Below the pieces are notes generated by a model. The model was not told the origin of the DNA. It made no database searches and was given only the letters and a program-made list of their open reading frames with translations. Positions 35,699 through 46,251 of a stretch of DNA of 64,000 bases are shown here, one piece after another. The DNA is taken from the NCBI GenBank assembly GCA_963969345.1, contig OZ017768.1, forward strand, positions 682,001-746,000, read 5' to 3'. The position numbers and the translations under genes were made by a program. Positions within the stretch are counted from its first letter, which is position 1; each line of letters starts with the position of its first letter. Source of the stretch: Turbatrix aceti. Its lineage: Eukaryota > Nematoda > Chromadorea > Rhabditida > Panagrolaimidae.

Positions 35699-36479
35699 AT
35701 GACGAGAGTGAATGTCGCCAAATCCTACGAAAGCGACAACCCAATCGTAAATTATTGCTTGCAGGTTCGTTTTATTATTCAGACAAAATAAATATTTTTG
35801 TTAATTTTTAGTTAACCGTCAAGCAACATCCGCTGCAGACCGAGCTCCATAAAGCGACCCTCACCCATCCTCACGGAGGCATGCTCGGCGCTCCCGAGGT
35901 CCTCCAGCTGGGCCAGAACTTTCTCCGCGCGGCCAACGCCAAGAAAGTTCTCGACATTGGCACTTTTACCGGCGCTTCGGCCCTCGCCTGGGCTCTTGCC
36001 TCCGCCCCCGACGGCCACGTAGACTCCTTCGACGTCTCCCACTCCGCACTGGACTCCGTCGGTCGCCCGATCATTAACAAGGACCCCGCGGTAGCCTTGA
36101 AGATCACATTTCATCTTGGACCTGCTCTTGATGGTCTTGATAAACTGATTGCTGCTGGGCAGACCGGTACCTACGATTTCGCCTTCATCGACGCCGACAA
36201 GGGCAACTACAGCAACTACTATGAGCGCGTCATGAAACTGCTCCGACCGGGTGGCGTCATTCTCGTTGACAATGTTGGTTCTCACACACAAAAAGTTTTC
36301 AGTGTAAACAAATGGTTTTTTAGGCTTTGTGGGACGGAAAAGTCGTTGATCCTCCGGAAACGCAGAGTGATAGCACGAAAGCCATCGACGCGGCTAACAA
36401 ACTGATTTTCAATGATCCAAAATCGTATAGTGCGCTTCTGACTTACGGCGACGGAGTTCATCTTGCGTTCAAGGCTTGA
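35699..36479 (+). CDS. comt: Catechol-type O-methyltransferase (Methyltransf_3), copy 2
   Basis: Exons 35699-35764, 35812-36273 and 36324-36479 give 227 residues. The start ATG comes directly after ACTTCAGATTTCAGA, a good trans-splice acceptor. Motifs match copy 1: VLDIGTFTGASALAWALASA for SAM, FIDADKGNYSNYYERVMKLL and LRPGGVILVDN for metal and substrate. The N-terminal exon is five codons shorter than in copy 1, and the last exon differs most (WDGKVVDPPETQSDSTKAID versus RGGEVTKEESRKTNSMVKGI), a region that often shapes the substrate pocket. The two copies therefore may act on different substrates. No truncation or damaged residue is seen. Confidence 0.93.
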
Positions 36480-36870
36480 TAAAACTCAGACAACATTTTT
36501 ACGATTTGTCGTTGATGTTTTATAAAAATGGCAGTTAATAAATAAAAATCAAAAAATGCAGTTTGCAAAACGGAAATAAACTCATTTTTTGAGCGGCACT
36601 ATTGCATTTTCGCGCTAGGAGATAAACCTGATGATCACACGTGTTTTACCCCAATAAAATCCAGCCATGTTTCTAACTTTTCTATATTTAACTTTCAATC
36701 TTAATTTTGATAAAAAACGAAAAAACAACGGTAGTGATAAAGGTGAAACCGAAGAAACGATCACCGGCAGGCAGATCGTCTTTGTCTTGAGTTAACTTCA
36801 CAGGAAAAAAAATATGGAGAAAAAAAAAGAAGAAAGAAAAACGCGTCTTTGATGGTTTTGGAGAGATAAG
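36480..36870. other. Intergenic, convergent 3' ends
   Basis: Between methyltransferase copy 2 (plus) and the RING gene (minus). AATAAA occurs near 36540 and again near 36575, suited to polyadenylation of the methyltransferase. Nothing else recognised. Confidence 0.6.
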
Positions 36871-38257
36871 TTACGACACCTGCTTGACGGGCTTGGAGAC
36901 GACGCGAAGGAGCTTGAGTTGACGCCACGTCGCGCGGCAAAGCGGGCAGCACTTGTGATTGAGGTTGGACATTGGGATGATGGGACGACTGTCGAGGTCA
37001 CTGATATTCGTCGTTCTGTACCACTTCTTGACGCAGTGACGACATCCGACGACCTGCTTGCACGTCCCGCACGCAACCGGCTTCTTGGGTGGATCGGCAA
37101 AGCATATCGTACACGCAGGGACGTTGTCAACTTTGAGCTGTCCACGACGGTAGTAAAGCTTGGAGATGGTGGCCTTGGTCACCTTGCGGATGCCCCGTCT
37201 AGTCGCCTTTCGTCCGCCGTGTCCGATCGATGAGAACGTCGAGATTATGCTGCGGATGCCACGGACTACGGGGTTGCGCGAGGCGTAGGGTTGTCTGAAG
37301 CGAAGGGTGTTGTTGGCTGCCCGGCGGCGATGCATCGTGTTGTCGAAGGCCTGCACATGAGCGTTGAAGTCCTCGGTTGTGTCGACGGGATCGACGGGGG
37401 GCGGCTCCTCGTCAGACACGTCGCTCGACGTCTCATACTCGCTCACGTCGTCCGGATCGATGGAATCATGGGCCAATGGGTCGTCGATGTCCACGTGACC
37501 GGCATCTGAACGGCAAAAAATCAGTTAGAAAATACGGAAATTATCAAAAAAGGTTTGAAAAAATCAAGAAAGCATCGTAATGCAACGTTTTACGATGCAA
37601 AAGCGAAGAAACATAAAAATATCGCAATTATAGTAACTGAAAACGTTACTTCGTAAAACGAAAGTAACTGCTAATTTCTGACACGAAAATCGCGTATCGT
37701 TACTCATAGACCGAACGTGAACGATGACTTTTGACACGAAAATTTCAACCCTCGAATAAAAACCCACTGTCCATGCTGAAGAGAAGGTTCTCGATAGCGC
37801 CATGCGAGATGTAAGGCCGATTGATCACAAATTCGTGATTGTTGAATACGTTAGAGACCGAAGCGCGGTTCACCGGATTGTAGTTGAAAGGCGACACGTG
37901 GGCAATCGTAAACGGTGTAGACGTGCGAGGCGACTCTGCAAGCAGGCGTTCTCGTTCTTCCTGAGCCTGGCGTTCACGGATTGCTATGATACGTGGCGAG
38001 CGTCGGACTGGGGGAGCCGGAGGCAATTGCTGCTGCTGCTGCTGTTGCGCGACAAGAAAGTTGTCAAGCGAAAAGCTAAAGTTGGGGCCTGGCGTTGGAG
38101 CGCGCTGTCTGATGTAGATTGACGAGCGGAAGTGAGGCTCCTCAGGAAGAGTTATGGGAGCCGGAGCCTCCGACGATGACGATTCGGCATCACGTGATTC
38201 GGCTTCTGCCTTCGCCTGAAGGCGTGCAGATCTACGGACACCGCTCGTCGACGCCAT
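36871..38257 (-). CDS. RING-type zinc finger protein with poly-Q and acidic region (380 aa)
   Basis: Two coding exons, 38257-37750 and 37505-36871, joined in phase across a 244-base intron with a weak GTTGAA donor. The start at 38257 (MASTSGVRRSARL) is chosen because a TTTCAG acceptor lies at 38298-38296, just upstream, so bases before it are 5' UTR. The N-terminal half is basic and low-complexity with a run of seven Gln (about residues 71-77); an acidic middle (SEYETSSDVSDEEPPP) follows. A C-terminal RING-like finger spans about 301-359: CTIC, CGTC, CRHC and CCPLC. The spacing is atypical with a long insert before the last pair. RING proteins usually act as E3 ubiquitin ligases. If the weak intron is wrong, the two exons could be separate genes. 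Confidence 0.75.
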
Positions 38258-41200
38258 GCAACCCGGATGAGATGAGGAATGAATAGGAGTGAGATCTGAA
38301 ACAGGCACCAATCAACATCATTGCGACCACAAAATTTACGTCAAATGATGACTCGGGTTTGTTGGCAGCGCGACACACACGACACTAACAAAAGATCGCG
38401 GCGAGAGACGAGAATGTATATTCTCTCGCTCTAGACTCATTTTTATTTTTCTTCCCCCAGTCAGACATAAAAAACACTGGAAAGAAGAGAAGAGATGACA
38501 AACCTAGACAAAAAAACAGTGCGTGCGACTGAACGGAACGGCAGGACAGGCGATGAACGTGTCCAAAGCGAGCGCACTTCCGCACGCCCTGCGCCACTCC
38601 CGACACGATTGAGGGTTGTTTAGTGTTGGTTAATCGATTTATTACATCGCCCCTGGTCTTGGTTACGCGTGCAAGTCAGACAATCGCAAGGAAATGAATT
38701 GAAAATGAATTCAGCGTCTGACGGCACGAAAAATTAGACAAACTGAACCAGGATACCTTTCATCCATGGAAGAACGCAAAAGAACATAACAACGTGACCG
38801 TGATTTATTCACCAGCTATATTATAATACCAGGAAAAAAGAACGTAAAGAGCCCGATCAGATGCGAGCTCGGTTCGTTCTCACGAGCGCGCAGAGAAAAA
38901 TTTTGCAGATGCAGAAATGTCGATGTTGTGCGGGCAACGTGCGTGGCAGCTGACGCCGCGGAGGAAAGCGCTTTTTTTATGCAGCCTTTTTTTGTTAGAT
39001 TTATTTTGAAAAAATATGATTTTGGATGAGATATCGTAAAACCAACGGTATAGAACGTGTTTACACGTTTCGCGGAACATCACATGACTTTGCCTGGCGC
39101 GAGTGACCTTCATTCATCGTTGCCCAGGCCGCAGCCGAAGCGGCACAAGTTATTCATTTACTCGTGGATTTCGCGAGTGCGGGTGTGATGGTCAGAGAAC
39201 AAACGAACGGACAAAGAAGACAGACAAATCGGATCAGATCGGACAAACGAGCGAGAGAAGTGGCAGGCAGCCAGCTTGGAGGATGGATGCGCTGCGTTCA
39301 GTCGGCGGCTGATCCAGACAAGTGAGCTGATGTGAAATCACGTAGAGACAAAACGGCAAGAGTGCACAAGACCAGGCGGCGCGCCAGACAGGCAGCATCC
39401 ATCCTGCAGGAAGGATGACTGGGCGTCGTCGGCCATCACTTCTTTTCTCGAGACATAGTTAGTGCCCTGCCCGGCCAAGTCTTTGATGCATCCATCCATC
39501 GTAAATACCGGTGCATCATTTTCTTCTACGAACACACTTTTTGTAATTCACTTTTTTGTAAAGACATTAGTCAAACGTCAAAAAAAAATAGAAAAAAAGG
39601 TTGATAAAAAACCGTAATTTGACGTTTTGCCTCAACACGATTTTTCTCCAAATTTTATCTTTGCACCATATTTTTTACAATACCGCAAAAAAATTTTTTT
39701 GAGCTTTTTACGTTCAGTGACTCACTTTTTTTATGTAAATACTCCCGACAATATTTTTTTCATAACTAGTCACCCAAACATCACAACAACCAGGTAGCCT
39801 GCCTCCAGCGAACTTTACCGACAAAAGACAGGAAAAAGAAACCATCAAAACCGTTTGTATAAATATCTGTATCGATCTAGCGCGCGCGGCAGCCTGCGCG
39901 CGGCGGGCGTATCACGGTGATCAGTCGCGCATGCACGCATTCACATGGATGCTCTGACTCCCGGCATGCGACATATCCCTTTTTCTCTCGTGGCCGGTCC
40001 CCAACAGACAAAAGTCGTGGTTTGTTCGTTTCCTGATTTCTGTCTGCCTTTTCTTGCGTGATTTGTCTTCCATCCATTTTTTATGTACTCCTAAAAAAGG
40101 AATGTTTCTTATCGATTGATTCATTGATGTTCATTTCTTATTTGTTTTGTCTATGACCAAAAATGGTTAATGCTGAATGCAGGCAAAGTGCGTGCGCCAT
40201 GCATGTGGCGTAATCACACTTTTTATCAATATATTAATTATCGTTTTTTTTTCTGCTTTCACTTCCCACAGGCCGCCCAGGGGCCCAGGACTCGGCCCCA
40301 TCGCTTGTGTATGTTTGTGTTGTCACAGTTCATTAGTGTGTTCTATGGTTTTTTTTGCGGGAGGAGGACGAAAATTTAGTACTAAATATTTTCCCGCGTT
40401 GTTCGCGGATTATTTTTCTTTTTTTCGGGTTGTTCAACGAAAACAGATTGTTCTACAGGATCAGTTGGGTGGGTACTACTAGTAGCCCGATTGCCTGCCT
40501 GTCTGACTTTCTGGCTGGTTGACTTGTTTATGAATTTCTTGTTAAACAAATTTTACGATGAAAAACTTTTTTTTCAATTGTCATGAATTTTTTTCACACC
40601 ATTTGATAAAAAAGTGGTGCGATGTCCTAAATCGGATTTATGTCCGGGGGGGAGAGCATCCTAATCTCCCGATCACAAACATGCAATGTAGTCCACCTCC
40701 CTTCATCGTCCCGATAACGGTACAACCCCCCCCCCCCATTTTTAGTGTTCAAAATTCCTCCGACCTTTTGTTTTCCATTTTTTCCGGACTTTGGAGCCTT
40801 AAAAGTGCTGAATGTGAATTTTTTTATCACCATTGTTTAAAAAAACGTATTTTTTTACTTTGAATCTCTAAAAATGCATTTTTTACTCGCATTTTTTTTA
40901 TTATTGTTGATACAGTGTTGTCCCCGACCCGAAAGCCGAAATCGGGTTCGGGTATCCGACAACACTGGATACATACCCCTTCAAAACACTGAAATCATGT
41001 AGTTTTTTTTTCTGGAAACAAAAAAATTCCACCACTGCACGTGTCATTTCTTTTTCGTGGACAAACTTTCCATTTCTTGTGTCCACAAAACAACCAAGAC
41101 TGAACTCTCGCAAGAACAGTTTCACACCTTTGCTTGGCTGCTTGAGATTATTATGCGACCCTCGGGCGGCGGCGGCGGTGGCGCAGTCCGCTTATCAGTG

Positions 41201-41809
41201 AATTCACTAACTCGTTTTTTTAATTTAAAATACAATATTTAAAAGGTCAAAGGTCACCTGTGCGCGCCAAGCCGGTCGTGGCGAAGCGAAACCATTGACA
41301 GCTGCGAAGACAAACGAGCGGCCGGCGAGCAGTGCAATCACCGGAGGCCCCGGGTGTTGCTTCTTCTTGCAACGTTCTCTCGTCTTTGATCTCTACTATC
41401 GGGGTAATCGATGGGGGTAATTTAAGTTAACTATCGACCTCGCCAGAGGGCATGTATGTATTCATTGATTGAGCGATTTGGCTTACACCTGACAGCGTGG
41501 ATTTAATGTTGATGCGTGAGATTTTTGCGAGAAAGGGGATTACTTTGAGTATTTGTTTAAAATCTGAAAAAAAAAGAATTTTTTTAATGTACTGTTTTAC
41601 GGTATTTTATATTTTACGAAGTTGTTGTTTTAACCTTTTTTTCGAATCGAGCTGCTTGATTGCTGGCTTAAGCGGCTCGATTTTTTTCGAGTCATTTTTT
41701 ATTTAAATTTTTTTTTCAGTAAATGAAAAATTATGTTTTTTGTCAAAAAAAAGTAGCATTTTTATTTTTTTTTTATGAAATTTGTTATTTTCTTTTTTTT
41801 TTTTTTTTT
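38258..41809. other. Non-coding region, divergent between RING and acyltransferase genes
   Basis: Includes the RING gene's 5' UTR exon to 38295 and its upstream intron. Further right are GC-richer islands (38380-38650, 39100-39500, 39860-40000, 41255-41450) and long T runs. A C13 run lies near 40725-40738 and a GGC-repeat near 41163. No coding exon or RNA gene recognised. Confidence 0.5.
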
Positions 41810-41870
41810 AAATCAAGGGCCAAACTTATATATAATTTTTTTTATTATATATAAGTTTGGCCCTTGATTT
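41810..41870. repeat. Perfect 25-bp inverted repeat with 11-base loop
   Basis: Left arm 41810-41834 starts AAATCAAGGGCCAAACTTAT; the right arm 41846-41870 is its exact reverse complement. The loop (41835-41845) is A/T only. A long T run lies directly to the left. A perfectly matched stem is more typical of a young foldback or recombination product than of a microRNA precursor. Confidence 0.9.
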
Positions 41871-42593
41871 TTTGGCATGTCTACTAGTTTGTCTTCTTCC
41901 GTCAAAAAACACGTGCAAAAAAACCGCAGAAAACAACCCAAATTGTACTTTGACCTGGAAAACGGACTAAAAATACTTTTCCTTCGAGAATTTTTGTCTG
42001 TCATTCAACAAGGTTCAATACAGACGCCACAGGAGGGGTATCTTATACCATAAATCAATGAAAAAAAATTTTTCATCCATTTATATTTTTTTGTACAGAA
42101 AAACAGCGATTTTTCCTATCGGTTTTTTTCCACTGCCCTACCTACCTACCTACCTACCTACCCTACGCATACTGCAGACCAGTGAAAAGAATGGCCATAA
42201 ACTTTTACGGGTCATCGCAATTAGGTTTTCTGCTTACTCATATTTATTTACCGGTTTTGGTAAAGATTCGGACGTAAATCAGAGACGAGAGAGTTGATTC
42301 GTGTGTTCGACGCGTGTCTGACTTGTTTGTTTGCTGTACACTTTTTTATGTTATTTTTCGTTTTTTTCCGGGTCAGGTTCCTTCCTGCGCATGGTTTACC
42401 ACTTTCCGGCCCACCGGGCACGCGTGCTTGCATGCACGTGTCGCGCGTGTGACTTTTTTTCTTCATCTTCCCTCATAAATTTGTATGCGTCTGACGCGAA
42501 TGAACAGTCTAATAAAAAAATGCGTATTATTATTGTCCAGAAGGAAACGAAGAAACTTGATCGTCAAGTCACGCGTCCATGATTTTTGCAGGG
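41871..42593. other. Upstream region of acyltransferase gene, with CTAC microsatellite
   Basis: A (CTAC) tract of about six units lies near 42137-42162. A TTTTTGCAG acceptor-like site ends at 42590-42591, right before the acyltransferase start, suggesting a 5' UTR exon or trans-splicing. No coding exon recognised in the rest. Confidence 0.6.
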
Positions 42594-44362
42594 ATGATGA
42601 ACCTCCTGGCGACGGTCGCTTGGCTCTACGCGTCGACGGTCGGTGCTGCGTTTGCGGCCACGGTGGGCCTCATCTTTGCCGGCACGGGATGGGGCCAACT
42701 TCCGCACAAGTATCTCGACGTCGTCACCCGCATCCAGGAAATCTTTGAGGATATCCAGGCGACGGCGGCCATCGAGCAGGGCGTCGGCTGGCTGGGACCG
42801 GTCGATAGCGAGACAGACCTCGTCGAGCGCTCCCAGGCCCGATGCGTGCTTGCTCGCTCCACCAGCGCCGTCCACGCCGACAACATGCAATTCCAGTTCG
42901 ACGTCGACAAGGAAAATCTTCTCAGCGTCATCGATATGTCCGTTGACCTGGCTTCTGCGGGACTCCAGTCTATTGTGCAGGTCGGCATTTTTTTGAACTA
43001 GGATCAAAACAATTAGAGTATGAAAATTTTCTTACAAAATTTTGAACAAAAAAATCAATGAATGTTGCTCTCGCAACGAAAAACCAATTTTCGTTTCGAG
43101 GCTCTTCAAAGTGTACACACTCGCTTTCGCGGTTCTCGAACGGAATTTTTTTACTACTTTTTTTTGGCGTTTTTTTAAATTTGTGTTGCTTGGTTCCTTT
43201 TTTTCGACATTATCCGGAAAACGATTCTAGGACAAAGTATCAACAATTTTCTCCGTTTCCCCTGCTTACGTGTATTACGAGCTCACACTGCCGGTATGGC
43301 GCGAGATCACTGGCCGTTTCTGGCTGAAGACGCTGTTCGTGGCGTCGATCGTGTTCCGCGTCGGTTTTCTCTTTCCTCTGCGATTGCTGCTTCTCCTGAG
43401 CAGCTTCGCTCACGCATCGTTCTGGTGCATAGTTGCGCTCTTCGTCGACCTCTCCGCAGTTCGCAAGACGTGGATTGCAGTGGTCTACTGCAGACTCTTC
43501 TGCGCAGGTACTGGCCTTGTCGCGCGCTACCACAATCCCACAAACAAGCCGAAGCGACCCGGCATCGCGGTGTCCAACCACCTCTCGCCCAACGACATCC
43601 AGGTCATCTGCGCAGACGTCGAACCCGAGCGCGAGTACCTCTACGCCGTTACCGGTCAGCGGCACGCTGGCATCATCTGGGTCATCGAGCGACTCGTCGA
43701 GAGACTCTGCCACTCTCTGTGGTTCGATCGCGCGACGCCTGCCGATCGTAAACGCTTCATGGGCGAGCTGTTATCCGTCGCCAGGGTCCGTGACGTCTCC
43801 TTTCTCCTCCCGCCAACCGTATGCTTATTTTTTTGCAGACGGCCGGACCCGTCCTCCTCTTCCCCGAGGGCTACTGTACGAATAACACCGGTGTCCTCCA
43901 GTTCAGGCGAGCTGTTTTCACCGACAACGTCACTATCTACCCCATTGCCATCAGGTGGGTGCATTTTGGCATTTTTAGGATTTTAATCTTTTATTTTTTA
44001 GGCAGAAAGCACGCTTCGGCGACTCCTTCTGGCATGAGGACCAGTTTCACAGTTATCTCTTCCGTCTCCTGACATCCTGGGCTACTGTATACGATATATA
44101 CTACCTCGAACCCCAGCAGAAGCAGCATAACGAGACTTCTGACATGTTCGCCAACCGGGTCCAGAAGCTGATCGCCGATGCGATTGGAGCTCGGCCGGCC
44201 GATTTTGACGGCGCTGTCTGGTACAAGGACGTCGAGAAGACCAAGTTCAGGAATGCGCTCCGGGAGAAATGCGCTCGTCAGATGAGGACCATCGTGCCAC
44301 CCGACATTGGCCTAATCCGCAACTCTGTCCATCGGATTGAGCCCGTCAAGTTCCTCATGTAG
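42594..44362 (+). CDS. GPAT3/4-like glycerol-3-phosphate acyltransferase, ER membrane
   Basis: Four coding exons: 42594-42980, 43231-43785, 43839-43954 and 44002-44362, giving 472 residues. ATGs at 42579 and 42597 are in the same frame; 42594 is preferred since TTTTTGCAG ends just before it. The N-terminus is hydrophobic (LLATVAWLYASTVGAAFAAT). Two membrane segments (FLFPLRLLLLLSSF and HASFWCIVALFVDL) lie before the acyltransferase core. Motif I is NHLSPND (about residues 245-251; His and Asp catalytic), motif III is FPEGYCTNN (about 322-330), then IYPIAIR and the GPAT4-like FGDSFWHEDQFHSYLFRLLTSWA. The enzyme family acylates glycerol-3-phosphate in the ER, the first step of phospholipid and fat synthesis. 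Closest in layout to vertebrate GPAT3/GPAT4 and nematode acl-4/acl-5; I cannot say which. Confidence 0.92.
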
Positions 44363-45092
44363 CCCTCCTCTTCTACCTTCCTGCCCTGCTCGCGCCTTCA
44401 TTTATTGTCACCATGATTGGACACGATTTGTAGATATCTTTCTTTCGACAATCAGTTGTCAGAATCCACGGATAAAAGTTATGTACTATGTCAGTTGGGA
44501 TTGATGTTGCGATCGTTTGGGGCCTTCGGAGCGGATTTGAAAAGGTGTACTGGTGAAGGGCAAGAAAAAGGTAAATTTTATTTTTATGATTTTTAAAAAG
44601 GGGCTAATGCCAAACTCGTTTAACTATGGCGTTTACGAGGACCGAATTCATCTTCCAGTGCTGCGCAGCATGTGCTGGCGTTCTTGAATTATAGAACGAT
44701 CTGGAAAAAATAATGTTGTGCTACAGGAAAACTATGAGAACGCACGTAATCAAAAAAATTGACGGATAAATGCAGAGCAGAATTACAATTTACACGAGAC
44801 AAAATTCGAATGAAGCAACTGTTACGAGGCAATTCCAAATCAACCTCTTTGACACTTGTTGCTCGTCGCTAGCATGTGCTTACCTGACGACGTCTCAAGG
44901 ATTCTTAGTTCGGCAGATGGCAAGAAACTCTCTTTTGCTGCCGTCTGGAAACGGAGAACTAGTGCCACCGCAAGAAAGACCGCCATCTATGTTTCACAAT
45001 GTCAAAATTCGGCGAAATCATCAAATCCATTTTTTATAAACAATGTGCATGTCATGCCTTTCTCGTGTTGCATTTTGTGTAGCGCAAAAATG
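44363..45092. other. 3' flank of acyltransferase gene
   Basis: No gene recognised. Short plus-strand frames at 44770-45167 show no domain or splice chain. The stretch ends at the TTAA of a transposon-end fragment. Confidence 0.5.
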
Positions 45093-45160
45093 TTAAAAGG
45101 CAGTCCACGACAGGATTTCGGACCGAAGACTAGGCTTTTTTACACTATCAAATGTGTAAG
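45093..45160 (+). mobile_element. Fragment of the TTAA foldback element's terminal sequence
   Basis: TTAAAAGGCAGTCCACGACA followed by GGATTTCGG and later GGCTTTTTTACAC matches the outer end of the foldback element at 11353-12711. Similarity fades after about 65 bases. Only one end is present, so this is a relic or a solo, rearranged copy. Confidence 0.75.
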
Positions 45161-45164
45161 AATT

Positions 45165-45265
45165 TGATGTCGTGTAGGAGGCGATGTCGTGTACTACACG
45201 ACGTCGCTTGTCGTGTAGTTTTGAAAGCTACATGCCGACACGAGGCGAACTACACGACACAGCGT
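45165..45265. repeat. Cluster of GTCGTGTA motifs with palindrome
   Basis: GTCGTGTA or its complement TACACGAC occurs five to six times in about 100 bases. Around 45184-45200 two copies face each other as GTCGTGTA-C-TACACGAC, a 17-base palindrome. The cluster follows directly on the transposon-end fragment and may belong to the same rearranged element. The stretch from here to 45616 holds no recognised gene. Confidence 0.7.
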
Positions 45266-46147
45266 TTAGTAAGGTTTCAAGGCAAAGTTTGCCTTTAATT
45301 TTGATCATAATGATAACACGTGAAACTTTCTTCGATACAATAAAAAAAGACGCAATATGCCGTGAAGGTTGGATTCATTTGAGCAAATTTTCAAAATACG
45401 AATTCAAGTTGGTAGTCATAAAGTGGCAATGTTTTCAGATTTTAAGACAGTTAGGGAACATGACATGCAAAGTTAGGAAACATGAACATATTATAGAAAC
45501 AAAATATATTTTGTTGGGGCATATTTTTTGTAGGTTTGTTTATATCTTATCAAAATTGCAATTCAAAATCAAACAAGAATATCAGTATTTTGTTTGAACC
45601 AGAAAGTTAGGAATAACGGAGATTCTGCGGAGAAATTCTCAATTTTTTGTTTAACGGAAAAAAACATAAAAAAAATTTTGAACGTGTATAGAATTGAACC
45701 GGGGTCTCAAAATGGACAAAAAGTGGGGAGAACGATAACAATTGACGGACGACTAGACTATTGCGACTTGTTTGTAGTCCATTCTCGCTGAGCAATAAAC
45801 TCTTTTTTACTGCAGTAGCGACTGACATTGGGCAGCCAGACCTTCCCCTTACTTTTCGCTGCCAAAACGCCATTTTAGTACGCGTGGTAGTATTTTTCTA
45901 TGTTCGCTCGAAAATCAACTGCGCAAAGAGCTTTATTCTATTCAAGCTACCACCCTGTATCAGCCGCTGACTGCAGTGCAGCTGCGGATTAACTTCCCAA
46001 AACGTCTCTCCTCCCTTTTACAGCGTGCGTGCATAGGTTCTCTTTCTCTGCGTCTCCATGAAAAATGCAATATTAATGATGTCGCTTGGTCATTCAAGCT
46101 TTTTGCGTAAGCAGGTAGACAAAAGCTGCCTACGAGCATCCATCTTC

Positions 46148-46251
46148 GGTTTAATTACCCAAGTTTGAGGTAAACATTGAATTCCGCCCTTGCGAAAGCA
46201 TGTGGCTGAATACCACTAAATTTTGGAAAGCATTTGTATAAGCAAATGCAT
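46148..46251 (+). ncRNA. sls-1: SL1 spliced-leader RNA, forward copy 1
   Basis: The leader exon (46148-46169) starts GGTTTAATTACCCAAG and ends TTTGAG at a GTAAAC donor, equal to the 22-base SL1 known in rhabditids. Downstream are the expected RNA parts: stem CTT-GCGA-AAG, stem GTGG-CTGAATA-CCAC, Sm site AAATTTTGG, and a final hairpin GCATTTG..CAAATGC. The RNA donates its capped 22-base leader to pre-mRNAs in trans. This copy reads GAAAGCATGTGG where others read GAAAGCTTGTGG. The exact 3' end is inferred from the last hairpin. Confidence 0.95.

Noticed and set aside
40725..40740. C13 run as a functional G-quadruplex site
   Set aside because: A single homopolymer run; may be a sequencing length artefact and gives no structural evidence.
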